Shown: positions 18,064 to 26,368 of the stretch, one piece after another
How the letters are laid out: each line of letters begins with the position of its first letter
Numbering within the stretch: the stretch's first letter is position 1
Assembly (NCBI RefSeq): GCF_902859595.1
Contig: NZ_CADIJQ010000007.1
Coordinates: 248,001 to 312,000 of the forward strand
DNA: 64,000 bases
DNA from: Achromobacter kerstersii
Lineage (GTDB): Bacteria; Pseudomonadota; Gammaproteobacteria; Burkholderiales; Burkholderiaceae_B
Reading direction: 5' to 3'
The notes under the pieces: generated by a model
What the model saw: the letters and a program-made list of their open reading frames with translations, nothing else
What the model was told of the DNA's origin: nothing
Databases searched by the model: none
Program-made: the position numbers and the translations under genes

Positions 18064-18855
18064 TTGTCCTCTGAATCCGCGCTTCCTGAATCCGAAGGCC
18101 CTGGCTCCAACGACCCCGGCTCCGAAGACCCCGGCCAGCGCGCCGGCGCCATCCGCCAGGAACGCCTGAATGCGTTTCGCGCCGGTGTCCACGCCATCGT
18201 CCCCGCCTTGATCGCCACCGCGACCTGGGGCCTGGTGACGGGCGTGGCCATGGTCAAATCCGGTCTGACCGAATCCATGGCGCTGGCCATGACGCTGCTG
18301 CTCTACGCCGGTTCGGCGCAACTCACCTCGTTGCCGCTGATCGCTACGGGCGCGCCGCTGTGGCTCATCTTTGCCGCGGGCTGCGTGGTGAACCTGCGCT
18401 TCATCATCTTCGGCGCGGCGCTGCATCCCTATTTCCGGCATCTGTCCTGGCCCAAGCGGCTGGGGCTGGGCTATTTCACAACCGACATGGGCTTCGTGCT
18501 GTTCATGCCGCGTTTTGGCGATTCAGCCGAGCGCGGCACGCGCGAGCAGCTGTGGTTTTTCCTGGGCACTATCGGGCCGGGCTGGCTGGTGTGGCAAACG
18601 TCGTCGATTGTCGGCATCTATTTGGGCGCCATGGTGCCCACCAACTGGTCGCTGGACTTTGCCGCCGTGCTGGCCCTGTTGGCGATTACGGTGCCGCTGG
18701 CCAGCTCGAAGCCCATGTTGGTGTCGATGCTGGCTGCCGGCGTGGTCGCCTGGACCGGGCAGGTGCTGCCCTTGCGGCTGGGTCTGGCCGCGGCCGTCAT
18801 TGCCGGCGTGGTGGCCGGCATGTGGGCTGAACGATTCTTCAAGGCGCGTCCATGA
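18064..18855 (+). CDS. azlC: AzlC family branched-chain amino acid exporter, large subunit
   Basis: A 263-residue inner-membrane protein with about seven helices. The AzlC pattern GLTESMALAMTLLLYAGSAQ followed by WLIFAAGCVVNLRFIIFGAA is clear. With AzlD it exports branched-chain amino acids or analogues such as azaleucine. The frame opens at TTG 18064 seven bases after AGGGGT; an ATG at 18030 is in another frame and gives only 14 codons (MSSCPHRQGSAVVL), ending after the TTG. The stop overlaps the azlD start by four bases. Confidence 0.85.
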   Translation: MSSESALPESEGPGSNDPGSEDPGQRAGAIRQERLNAFRAGVHAIVPALIATATWGLVTGVAMVKSGLTESMALAMTLLLYAGSAQLTSLPLIATGAPLWLIFAAGCVVNLRFIIFGAALHPYFRHLSWPKRLGLGYFTTDMGFVLFMPRFGDSAERGTREQLWFFLGTIGPGWLVWQTSSIVGIYLGAMVPTNWSLDFAAVLALLAITVPLASSKPMLVSMLAAGVVAWTGQVLPLRLGLAAAVIAGVVAGMWAERFFKARP

Positions 18856-19187
18856 CCCTCTGGCCTTCCGAGATCTACGTCTATTGTGCGATCCTGCTGC
18901 TGGCCTTTTGCAGCGTGCTGACGCGCGCGGGCTTCATGCTGTTTGGCGACTATATTCCCCTGCCGGACGGCGTGCGGCGCGCGTTGCGCTACGCGCCGGC
19001 AGCCGCACTGACCGCCATCGTCGTGCCTGACCTGTTACCGTGGAAAGCGGGCCTGGGCCCGGTGTTCGACTACAAGCTGGTCGCGGGTTTGATCGCTATT
19101 CTGGTTTTTCTGCGTACTCGCAGCGCCGTGCTGGTGATCATCGTTGGCATGTTGGTGTTGTGGGGCTTGCGCTGGCTGGCAGGCTGA
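18852..19187 (+). CDS. azlD: AzlD family branched-chain amino acid exporter, small subunit
   Basis: A 111-residue membrane protein with four predicted helices. The segment LPLPDGVRRALRYAPAAALT is the AzlD hallmark. It overlaps azlC by ATGA, indicating translational coupling, as both are needed for export. The last helices are strongly hydrophobic (VLVIIVGMLVLWGLRWLAG). No other gene shares the transcript. Confidence 0.85.
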   Translation: MTLWPSEIYVYCAILLLAFCSVLTRAGFMLFGDYIPLPDGVRRALRYAPAAALTAIVVPDLLPWKAGLGPVFDYKLVAGLIAILVFLRTRSAVLVIIVGMLVLWGLRWLAG

Positions 19188-19511
19188 CACCCGCCGTATC
19201 GGCCATATATCGTCCATCTGATGGACACATGCGCCGTTTGCGCGTGTGGTAATGCGCCTGCGCTAAAATTAAGTTATCCACAGCAATCCGGGCCTGGTAC
19301 TGCCCTCATAAGTATCGAGTCGAAGAATGCGCCCGCTGGCCAACAAGGCAGGGCGCCGATTGCCCGCGAAGCCGAATGCGCTTCGCGGCGATTTGCGTGC
19401 CATCGCGATGCGATCACGCGCATTCAGATTGCCCCGATGCGTATGTAGTGCAGTGCATGTAGCACTCTCGTTTTGTTCTTTTTCACTGGTCCCGGTATCT
19501 GCCAAACCCTG
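19188..19511 (+). other. Structured leader region upstream of rhlE
   Basis: This 324-base gap holds a DnaA-box-like TTATCCACA (19274-19282), a 15-base inverted repeat GTCCATC-T-GATGGAC (19212-19226), and a 9-bp hairpin CCGCGAAGC/GCTTCGCGG (19364-19388). A 61-codon frame runs from ATG 19327 to a TGA at 19510-19512 that overlaps the rhlE ATG (TGATG). It may be a coupled upstream ORF, but it lacks a clear ribosome site. I see no long gene. Confidence 0.45.
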
Positions 19512-21005
19512 ATGACTGAATCCATTCAATCCGTAGCACCTGCCGCCGACGCGCCCGCGCCGACGTTTGCCGATTTCGGACTGCACCCTCTGTTGTTGCA
19601 GTCCATCGTTGAAACCGGCTACACCACGCCAACCCCCATTCAGGCGCAAGCCATTCCTGTTGTGGTGGAAGGGCGCGACGTCATGGGCGCCGCTCAGACG
19701 GGTACCGGCAAGACCGCCGCGTTCACGGTGCCGATCCTGCATCGCCTGATGCCGCTGGCCAACACCAGCGCATCGCCCGCCCGCCATCCGGTGCGCGCAC
19801 TGATCCTCACGCCGACGCGTGAACTGGCCGATCAGGTGTTCGAAAGCGTCAAGCGCTACAGCAAGCAAACGCCGCTGCGTTCTGCGGTGGTGTTTGGCGG
19901 CGTGGATATCGGCCCGCAAAAAGAAGCGCTGCGCCGCGGTTGCGAAGTGCTGGTCGCCACCCCCGGGCGCTTGCTGGACCACGTTGAACAAAAGAACGTG
20001 AACCTGAGCCAGGTTGGCATTCTGGTGCTGGACGAAGCGGACCGCATGCTCGACATGGGTTTCCTGCCGGATCTGGAACGCATCATCCGCCTGCTGCCCG
20101 CGCAGCGTCAGGGCCTGCTGTTTTCGGCCACGTTCAGCAACGAAATCCGCAAGCTCGGCCGTTCGTATCTGAACCAGCCCGTCGAGATTGAAGTCGCGGC
20201 GCGCAACGCCACCGCCACGAACATTACTCAAATCGCCTACAAGATGTCGAGCGACGCCAAGCGCGCCGCCGTCGTGCATCTGGTGAAGTCGCGCGGCTTG
20301 AAGCAGGTCATCGTGTTTTCGAACACGAAGATTGGCACAGCGCGTCTGGCGCGTGATTTGGAACGCGACGGCGTCAAAGCCGAATCGATCCACGGCGACA
20401 AGACCCAGGCTGACCGCATGAAGGCGCTGGAAGCCTTCAAGGCCGGCGACCTGGAAGTGCTGGTTGCTACCGACGTCGCCGCGCGCGGCCTGGACGTGGC
20501 CGGCGTGCCTTGCGTCATCAACTATGACCTGCCGTACAACGCTGAAGATTACGTGCACCGTATTGGCCGTACCGGCCGTGCGGGCGCATCGGGCGAAGCC
20601 ATTGCGCTGTTCACGCCCGACGAAGAGCGCTTCCTGCTCGACATTGAAAAGCTGATCAAGCGCGAAGTGCCGCGCGGCACGCTGGACTTGCCCGCCGACG
20701 CCGTGGCGCGCAGCCATCGCCGCAGCGAAGAGCGCCCCAGTTCGTCGTCGCGCGAAGGCCGCGATGGCGGCCGTGAAAGCCGTGGCGATCGTGGCGATCG
20801 TGGCGGCCGCTCGTCGGATCGCCGCTCGGGCTACACGTCCAGCGGCCCGCGCCAGCCCGTGGATGATTTCTTCCTGAAGCCTTACGAGCCGTCCTCGTCG
20901 GCCAGTACGCAGGCGGAAGATCAGGCGCCCAAGAACGACGGCAATTCCTCGTCGGCGCCCAAGCGCCAGGTGGCCGTGCTGTTGGGCGGTTCGCGCAAGC
21001 CCTGA
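19512..21005 (+). CDS. rhlE: DEAD-box ATP-dependent RNA helicase
   Basis: A 497-residue RNA helicase. Motifs in order: Q-motif FADFGLHPLLLQSI ... PTPIQAQAIP, Walker A AQTGTGKTAAF, PTRELADQV, DEAD box LDEADRMLDMGF, SAT (FSATFSNEI), and the C-terminal ARGLDVAGV and HRIGRTGRAG. An RG/S-rich basic tail (GGRESRGDRGDRGGRSS) follows, typical of RhlE. It likely remodels RNA in ribosome assembly or decay. ATG 19512 overlaps the stop of a possible upstream ORF. A strong terminator follows. Confidence 0.93.
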   Translation: MTESIQSVAPAADAPAPTFADFGLHPLLLQSIVETGYTTPTPIQAQAIPVVVEGRDVMGAAQTGTGKTAAFTVPILHRLMPLANTSASPARHPVRALILTPTRELADQVFESVKRYSKQTPLRSAVVFGGVDIGPQKEALRRGCEVLVATPGRLLDHVEQKNVNLSQVGILVLDEADRMLDMGFLPDLERIIRLLPAQRQGLLFSATFSNEIRKLGRSYLNQPVEIEVAARNATATNITQIAYKMSSDAKRAAVVHLVKSRGLKQVIVFSNTKIGTARLARDLERDGVKAESIHGDKTQADRMKALEAFKAGDLEVLVATDVAARGLDVAGVPCVINYDLPYNAEDYVHRIGRTGRAGASGEAIALFTPDEERFLLDIEKLIKREVPRGTLDLPADAVARSHRRSEERPSSSSREGRDGGRESRGDRGDRGGRSSDRRSGYTSSGPRQPVDDFFLKPYEPSSSASTQAEDQAPKNDGNSSSAPKRQVAVLLGGSRKP

Positions 21006-21023
21006 TTGCTTTGTCAGGCATGT

Positions 21024-21062
21024 AAAAAAACCCGCATCGCCAAATGGCCTTGCGGGTTTTTT
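21024..21062 (+). terminator. Rho-independent terminator after rhlE
   Basis: AAAAAACCCGCA and TGCGGGTTTTTT form a perfect stem across a short loop, with A and T runs on both sides, so it can serve both rhlE and the convergent thioredoxin-like gene. Confidence 0.9.
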
Positions 21063-21116
21063 ATTGCTTGAAGGTTGTTGCTTGAAGGCGACGCGGCCTC
21101 ACGCAGCGGCGTGCGC

Positions 21117-21500
21117 TCAGGCGGCCAGCAGCTTCGGCAGATCCGGCAGTTCGGTGGCGATGGCCGGGCTGTTCTCGTTCACGCTGTCCAGCAGTCTTTC
21201 CAGATGGCCGATGTGCGGCAGCATGGGGCCGTAGAACACCACGCGCGACCCGATCTGCACGAGCAGGGTGGGGAAGTTTTCAACATCCTCGTCGCCCAGC
21301 AGTTCGGCGTGGTCTTCGATGTCGATCCATGCGAAGACGTGTTGCGGCAACGTATCTGCCAGCGCTTGCAGTTTGGGCTTGTATTGCTCGCAGGTGTCGC
21401 ACCATGCGGCGCAGAAACAGGCGACGAGCCAGGTGTTGGGGGTTGCGCCCAGCCGTGTGCGCAGGGCGGCCAGGTCAGTGCCGGGTACGAGTAGAGACAT
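21117..21500 (-). CDS. Thioredoxin family protein
   Basis: A 127-residue thioredoxin-fold protein with the redox motif AAWCDTCEQYKPKL near residue 33, a variant of WCGPC, and the cis-proline in ENFPTLLVQIG. No signal peptide, so probably cytoplasmic. It begins MSLLVPGTDLAALRTRLG. It is divergent from the EI24 gene with 63 bases between start codons. Its partner protein cannot be inferred from context. Confidence 0.85.
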   Translation of the reverse strand: MSLLVPGTDLAALRTRLGATPNTWLVACFCAAWCDTCEQYKPKLQALADTLPQHVFAWIDIEDHAELLGDEDVENFPTLLVQIGSRVVFYGPMLPHIGHLERLLDSVNENSPAIATELPDLPKLLAA

Positions 21501-21563
21501 GTGAGCAGATCAGGGCGTGTTTGACTATCATACCCGGGATGTCCACCCCATTTTTCCGTTCCC

Positions 21564-22373
21564 ATGACCGCCTTGCGCACTGATTCCGCCTCGCCCGACA
21601 ACGGCCGTTTTTCCACCGCCGGGGCCGGCGCCGTCAGCGTGGGCCAGGCATTCAAGCGCGCGCTGGTGTCCCAATGCCACCCGACGATGTTGTTCGCGGT
21701 GCTGCTCCCTTTTCTGATTACGCTGGTGGGCGCGCTGCTGCTTTTGTATTTTTTTTGGACGCCGCTGGTTGAATGGCTGGGCGCCCAGATTTCGCGCGTC
21801 GACATGCTGAATCGCGCAGAAGACTGGATGCTGGCCATGGGGCTGTTTTCGCTCAAGGTCTATCTGATTCCCCTTCTTGCCTGTGCCATTTTGCTGCCGG
21901 TATCCGGCGTGCTGGGGTTGGCGATTGCCGCGGTCTTCGTGATGCCGCTGGTGCTGCGCCATGTGGGGCAACGCGAATACGCCAGCGTGGGCCGCAAAGG
22001 AAAATACTCGACGGCGGTCAGCGTGTGGAATGCGGTCTGGGTGTCGGCCGCTTTTGCGGCCGGCTGGCTGCTGACGCTGCCGTTGTGGCTGGTGCCACCC
22101 ATGGCGATTGTGCTGTCGATCTTCTGGTGGGCGTTCGCGTTCTCGCGCATGATGCGCGTGGACGCCATCGTCGAACACGCCAGCCCGGCCGAACGCAAGC
22201 TGATCCTGGAACGCAACAACGGCGGCTTCTGGACCATCGGCCTGATCTGTTCGCTATTGAATTTGTTGCCGCCCGCGTGGATTATCCTGCCGGTGTTTTC
22301 CGCGCTGGTCTACGCGCATTACGGACTGGAAGCGCTCAAGCGCTTGCGCCAGGACCGCGTTATCGACGTCTGA
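21564..22373 (+). CDS. EI24/CysZ-like membrane protein
   Basis: A 269-residue integral membrane protein. It starts with a soluble N-terminus, then VGQAFKRALVSQCHPTMLF and several long hydrophobic segments, matching the EI24 (etoposide-induced 2.4/CysZ) superfamily. CysZ members transport sulfate, but this one is not near sulfate genes, so the substrate is open. It is followed 34 bases later by the CinA-like gene on the same strand. Confidence 0.7.
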   Translation: MTALRTDSASPDNGRFSTAGAGAVSVGQAFKRALVSQCHPTMLFAVLLPFLITLVGALLLLYFFWTPLVEWLGAQISRVDMLNRAEDWMLAMGLFSLKVYLIPLLACAILLPVSGVLGLAIAAVFVMPLVLRHVGQREYASVGRKGKYSTAVSVWNAVWVSAAFAAGWLLTLPLWLVPPMAIVLSIFWWAFAFSRMMRVDAIVEHASPAERKLILERNNGGFWTIGLICSLLNLLPPAWIILPVFSALVYAHYGLEALKRLRQDRVIDV

Positions 22374-22407
22374 CCGGCGTCTTCCCTCTTACCCTCTGGA
22401 ACTGGAC

Positions 22408-23223
22408 ATGGCCGCTGAATCCGCCGCCCGTCGCATTGGCCTCATCATCGTCGGGGATGAAATCCTGTCGGGCCGCCGTCAGGACAAGCATTTTTCCAAA
22501 GTCGTCGAGCTGCTGAGCGCGCGCGGCATGCATCTGAGCTGGGCCGAATTCCTGCCCGACGAACGCGACACGCTGGTGGCCGCCTACCAGCGCAGCTTCG
22601 CCAAGGGCGACGTTGTGTTCTCTTGCGGCGGCATTGGTGGCACGCCTGACGACCATACCCGTCAGGCCGCCGCGGCCGCGCTGGGTTTGCCGCTGGCCTT
22701 GCACCCGGAAGCCGAAGCGGCGATTGCGCTGCGCACGTCCGAAATGGCGGCCAAAGGGCAGGGAACCGCCGACATGAGCGCGCCGGAAAACCAGCAGCGC
22801 TTGCAGATGGGCATGTTTCCGCAAGGCTGCGAAATCGTGCCGAACCCGTACAACCGCATTCCCGGCTTCTTTATCCAGGACCACACCTTCGTGCCGGGCT
22901 TTCCCGTCATGGCGTGGCCCATGTTGGAATGGACGCTCGACACCCGCTATCGTGCACTGCAGCATGTGCGGGCCCATGTCGAGCATTCTTTCCTTGTGTT
23001 CAGCATGCCGGAATCGCGCATCACGCCCGCGATGATCAGTGTCGAAACCCGCTGGCCGGACGTGCGCGCCTTCAGCTTGCCTAGCGTTGGTGAAGCGGGC
23101 GGCACCCCGCATATTGAGCTGGGCGTCAAGGGCGAACCGGCCGCTGCCGCCGAGGCGCTGGAGTTCTTGCGGGCGGAAGTGCTGCGTCTGGGTGGAAAGC
23201 TCGCGCCCCCGGCTGCGGCCTGA
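22408..23223 (+). CDS. CinA-type molybdopterin-binding domain protein
   Basis: A 271-residue protein with the MoCF_biosynth fold. It starts RIGLIIVGDEILSGRRQDKH and has VVFSCGGIGGTPDDHTRQAA, the motifs of the N-terminal half of CinA. It lacks the C-terminal nicotinamide-nucleotide amidase domain of full CinA, so it is the stand-alone COG1058 form. A role in FAD/ADP-ribose hydrolysis or nucleotide repair is possible by family only. A perfect 13-bp inverted repeat begins ten bases after the stop. Confidence 0.8.
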   Translation: MAAESAARRIGLIIVGDEILSGRRQDKHFSKVVELLSARGMHLSWAEFLPDERDTLVAAYQRSFAKGDVVFSCGGIGGTPDDHTRQAAAAALGLPLALHPEAEAAIALRTSEMAAKGQGTADMSAPENQQRLQMGMFPQGCEIVPNPYNRIPGFFIQDHTFVPGFPVMAWPMLEWTLDTRYRALQHVRAHVEHSFLVFSMPESRITPAMISVETRWPDVRAFSLPSVGEAGGTPHIELGVKGEPAAAAEALEFLRAEVLRLGGKLAPPAAA

Positions 23224-23232
23224 GATTGACCC

Positions 23233-23263
23233 TCTATAAACGGGGGGCGGCCCCGTTTATAGA
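23233..23263. repeat. Perfect 13-bp inverted repeat before an IclR gene
   Basis: TCTATAAACGGGG (23233-23245) and CCCCGTTTATAGA (23251-23263) are separated by five bases. No T-run follows on the plus strand, though a T-run would follow on the minus strand. It could be a terminator-like hairpin after the CinA-like gene or the operator of the IclR regulator that starts at 23380. Confidence 0.6.
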
Positions 23264-23379
23264 TGAAAAACCCATTGCCAAATGGCGCGGTAAATTTCAC
23301 AATACGGGAAAGAACTGTTTGCTGCGTTGCCGCAAGGCCGGTTTTTTTCGGCGGCGCGGCGCGAGCCCAACCTCCCCCT

Positions 23380-24243
23380 ATGCCCCGTCTTTCGACACCC
23401 CGCAATCCCCTGGACGCCGAGACCGAAGGCGCGTCCGGTCATCCCATCGCCATTCAGGTCATCGAGCGCGCCATGCGCCTGCTTGATGCCCTGGCTGCGC
23501 AGCAGGACCCTGTCACGCTCAAGGAATTGTCCGCGACCACGGGCCTGCACGCTTCCACCGCCCACCGCATTCTTAACGATCTGGTCGTAGGCCGGTATGT
23601 CGAGCGCGTCGACAACGGCCTGTACCAGCTGGGCATGCGCTTGCTGGAGCTGGGGTCGTTGGTAAAGGGGCGGCTGAACGTGCGCGAAGCGGCCATTTCG
23701 GCCATGCGTTCGCTGCACAAGCTGACCGGGCAAACGATCAACCTATCGGTGCAGCAAGGTGACGAAATCGTCTACATCGACCGCGCCTGGAGCGAGCGCT
23801 CGGGGATGCAGGTGGTGCGCGCCATTGGCGGACGGGCGCCGTTGCATTTGACGTCCACTGGCAAGCTGTTCCTGTCCACCGGCGACGCGCGCCAGGTTCG
23901 CGCCTATGCGTTGCGCACCGGCCTGGCGGGCCACACCCGCAACAGCCTGACGGATCTGGACCGCCTGGAACGCGAGCTGGCGCTGGTGCGCCGCCATGGC
24001 TATGCGCGCGACAACGAAGAACTTGAGCTGGGCGTGCGATGCATTGCGGCCGGCATTTTTGACGACACCGGCAAGCTGGTGGCGGGTCTGTCGATCTCGG
24101 CGCCGGCAGAACGCTTGCAGGATGACTGGATCAAGGCGCTGGTGGATACCGCCGCCAGCATTTCCGAAGCATTGGGTTACGAACCCTCGGTCTCCACTGG
24201 TTTCAATGGGTTAGGCATGGCGGCGGAAGCCTTGCGTCCCTAG
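23380..24243 (+). CDS. IclR family transcriptional regulator
   Basis: A 287-residue regulator. The N-terminal winged helix (IQVIERAMRLLDALAAQQDP, LKELSATTGLHASTAHRIL) binds DNA. The C-terminal GAF-like effector domain contains LHLTSTGKLFLSTGDARQ and a cysteine-free ligand pocket region ending SISAPAERLQDDW. The start at ATG 23380 gives the standard arrangement; an open frame upstream is rejected. It faces a Bug-type solute-binding gene (24315-25292, opposite strand) across a shared terminator. Such pairs in Achromobacter and Bordetella often concern uptake of an organic acid, so it may control that gene. Confidence 0.88.
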   Translation: MPRLSTPRNPLDAETEGASGHPIAIQVIERAMRLLDALAAQQDPVTLKELSATTGLHASTAHRILNDLVVGRYVERVDNGLYQLGMRLLELGSLVKGRLNVREAAISAMRSLHKLTGQTINLSVQQGDEIVYIDRAWSERSGMQVVRAIGGRAPLHLTSTGKLFLSTGDARQVRAYALRTGLAGHTRNSLTDLDRLERELALVRRHGYARDNEELELGVRCIAAGIFDDTGKLVAGLSISAPAERLQDDWIKALVDTAASISEALGYEPSVSTGFNGLGMAAEALRP

Positions 24244-24256
24244 CGCGTGCAGGCGC

Positions 24257-24282
24257 AAAAAAAGCCCCGCAAGGGGCTTTTT
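24257..24282. terminator. Bidirectional rho-independent terminator
   Basis: AAAAAAAGCCCC-GCAA-GGGGCTTTTTT lies between the convergent IclR and Bug genes and can terminate both. Confidence 0.92.
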
Positions 24283-24314
24283 TCGTAGGCAGACAGCGCT
24301 TTATCCGAACCGCA

Positions 24315-25292
24315 TTATTGCTGTTCGACACCTGCCTTCTTGAAGAGCTCGGCCCACTGCGGCACTTGCTGCTTCACCTTGGCTTCCAGCCCTTGCGGGT
24401 TGGCTTCATTGGTCAGCACGGTGGCGCCCAGCTGCTTCATGCGTTCCTGGAACTTGGGGTCGGCCAGGCCGGCTTGCAGGCTCTTGACCAGCTTGTCCAC
24501 GACCGGCTTGGGCGTACCCTTGGGCACCCACATTCCGTGCCAGATCCCCACTTCGAAGCCCTTGTAGCCGGACTCGTCCATCGTCGGCAGCTTGGGCAGC
24601 GTGGGGACGCGTTGCAGGCTGGTCACGGCGTAGGCCTTGACCTTGCCGCTGTCGATCTGCTGCGTGGTGTTGGTGGTTTGGTCGCACATCAGGTCGACCT
24701 GCTTGCCCAGCAGATCGTTCATGGCGGGGGCGGTGCCCTTGTACGGGATGGTCAGCAATTGCACGCCCAGCGCTTCCACGAGCATGGTGCCGCACAGATG
24801 GCTGGCGGCGCCGATGCCGGCATTGGCCAGCGAGACCTTGTCCTTGTTCGCCTTGACGTACTCGGCCAGTTCCTTGATGTTGTTGGGCGGGAAGTCCGAG
24901 CGCGCGATGATGGTCATGGGCACGTCGACCACCAGGCCGATGGGCTCGAAGCTCTTGTAAGGGTCGTAGCCGGGATTCTTGTACAACGACGGCGCAGTGG
25001 AGAAGCCGGCGTGCATCAGCAGGATGGAATAGCCGTCCGGCTGGGCGCGGGCGACTTGCGTCGTGCCGATGGTGCCGCCGGCACCGCCCTTGTTTTCCAC
25101 CACAACCGTCTGGCCCAAGCTCGGCCGCATGGCTTCCGCCAGCGAGCGGGCGACGTTGTCGGTCGGACCGCCTGCGGCGAATGGCACCACCATATTGATG
25201 GGGCGTTCCGGATATTCCGCTTGGGCGGCGCCAGTGGCGAGCATGGCGCTGGCCGCGAGCAGGGCCGAAAGCGTGCGGGGGATGAGGGTCAT
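24315..25292 (-). CDS. Tripartite tricarboxylate transporter substrate-binding protein (Bug family)
   Basis: A 325-residue periplasmic binding protein. Signal peptide MTLIPRTLSALLAASAMLAT up to AQA, then EYPERPINMVVPFAAGGPTDNVARSLAEA, the first ligand loop of TctC/Bug proteins. Further family motifs are KGGAGGTIGTTQVARAQPDGY and KGTAPAMNDLLGKQVDLMCD. It captures a small carboxylate or amide; the ligand cannot be read. No TctA/TctB membrane genes are nearby, which is common for the expanded Bug family of Bordetella and Achromobacter. Confidence 0.92.
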   Translation of the reverse strand: MTLIPRTLSALLAASAMLATGAAQAEYPERPINMVVPFAAGGPTDNVARSLAEAMRPSLGQTVVVENKGGAGGTIGTTQVARAQPDGYSILLMHAGFSTAPSLYKNPGYDPYKSFEPIGLVVDVPMTIIARSDFPPNNIKELAEYVKANKDKVSLANAGIGAASHLCGTMLVEALGVQLLTIPYKGTAPAMNDLLGKQVDLMCDQTTNTTQQIDSGKVKAYAVTSLQRVPTLPKLPTMDESGYKGFEVGIWHGMWVPKGTPKPVVDKLVKSLQAGLADPKFQERMKQLGATVLTNEANPQGLEAKVKQQVPQWAELFKKAGVEQQ

Positions 25293-25500
25293 GAAGTCTC
25301 CAATTGCAGGGTTTTGCTTGCTGCGATTTAGTTTTATGCCGCTGACTTATGGTTTGTTTTATCTGTCATCAGCGTGAAAGCAGTGTAGAAAAGAATTGAT
25401 ACGCCGTCATGTCCGGTATTTCCCGAATCATGGGAAATTCTTGTTCTGGATCAAAGGCGTGCAGGGGCCTGCACCGTTAAAGTGCAAATACTTGTTGCGT
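25293..25500. other. Intergenic region upstream of the Bug and phasin genes
   Basis: The 382-base gap 25293-25674 separates two divergent genes. This part is AT-rich compared with its surroundings and has no supportable gene; the phasin promoter lies in the part that follows. Confidence 0.5.
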
Positions 25501-25554
25501 TGCACAAAAACTGCTTGACAAGAAAATCTGCCAGTCTAGAATGTGAATTGTGCA
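25501..25554 (+). promoter_or_regulatory. Phasin gene promoter flanked by TGCACAA inverted repeats
   Basis: TTGACA (25515-25520) and TAGAAT (25537-25542) are 16 bases apart, close to consensus. TGCACAA (25501-25507) upstream and its complement TTGTGCA (25548-25554) downstream bracket the promoter. Repressor binding there would block transcription. PhaR is the known repressor of phasin genes in PHB-producing bacteria, but assigning these repeats to PhaR is inference. Confidence 0.6.
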
Positions 25555-25674
25555 GTGCATCAAACGGGCCGGCGGTAGCTTGTAGTACCAGTTTCCGCGC
25601 ACGTTTTTATTTTTCGTCGCAGACAACCATCCTGACTTGCCGGAAGCTTCCGGCTACCCCTAAAGGAGCATTCT

Positions 25675-26253
25675 ATGAGCGCAATTCCGCAACAAGTTCT
25701 GGACCGCCAGAAGGCCAGCATCAACACTTTCGTGGCCGCCCAATCCGCTGTTTTCGCTGGCTTTGAAAAGCTGGTTGAACTGAATATGAAGGTCGTGCGC
25801 GCCACGCTGGACGAAGTCACCCAGCGCTCGCAGCAAGCCTCTGAAGTGAAAGATCCGCAAGAAGCCGCTGCGTTCGCATCGGGCCTGCTGCAACCGGGCG
25901 CCGAAAAGGCCATGGCTTACACCAAGCACGTGTATGACATCGTTGCCGGCGTGCAAGGCAACCTGGTCAAGCTGACCGAAGAACAGATCGCCGAAAGCCA
26001 GCAACAGCTGAGCGAAGCCGTCGACCAGTTCTCCAAGAACGCGCCGGCCGGTTCCGAAAGCGCCGTTGCCCTGATCAAGTCCTCGTTGGCCACGGCCAAC
26101 AGCGCCTACGATTCCGTGACCAAGGCCGCCAAGCAGGCTGCTGAAGTGGCCGAATCGAACCTGAATGCCGCCGCCAACGCGACCTTCAAGGCTGCAACGG
26201 ATGCCGCCGATGCCGCCACCAAGGTTGCCAGCCGTAGCCGTCGCACCGCCTAA
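25675..26253 (+). CDS. phaP: Phasin, polyhydroxyalkanoate granule protein
   Basis: A 192-residue amphipathic, mostly helical protein without signal peptide, beginning MSAIPQQVLDRQKASINTF. The conserved FAGFEKLVELNMKVVRATLDE block and the Ala/Lys/Glu-rich tail (AAKQAAEVAESNLNAAANAT) are typical of the PhaP family (TIGR01841), which coats PHB granules. The ATG follows AAAGGAG. It has its own near-consensus promoter and a strong terminator, as expected for an abundant protein. Confidence 0.93.
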   Translation: MSAIPQQVLDRQKASINTFVAAQSAVFAGFEKLVELNMKVVRATLDEVTQRSQQASEVKDPQEAAAFASGLLQPGAEKAMAYTKHVYDIVAGVQGNLVKLTEEQIAESQQQLSEAVDQFSKNAPAGSESAVALIKSSLATANSAYDSVTKAAKQAAEVAESNLNAAANATFKAATDAADAATKVASRSRRTA

Positions 26254-26326
26254 GTTTTTGGCGCGCGATGCTGCGCAAACCGCAGTAATGTAGTACTGTT
26301 GAGTGACAGAGCAGAGCTGGAATTAG

Positions 26327-26354
26327 GGCCACCCACCGGGTGGCCTCTTTTTTT
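26327..26354 (+). terminator. Rho-independent terminator after phaP
   Basis: GGCCACCC-ACC-GGGTGGCC (26327-26345) followed by TC and seven T residues. Confidence 0.93.
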
Positions 26355-26368
26355 GCCTGCTTGATTTG

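Noticed and set aside
19212..19226. GTCCATC-T-GATGGAC as a terminator of azlCD
   Set aside because: A one-base loop cannot form a hairpin and no T-run follows; it may be a protein site but nothing else supports this.
19274..19282. DnaA box TTATCCACA as part of a replication origin
   Set aside because: Only one box, no dnaA or dnaN nearby and no AT-rich unwinding region; more likely chance or part of the rhlE control region.
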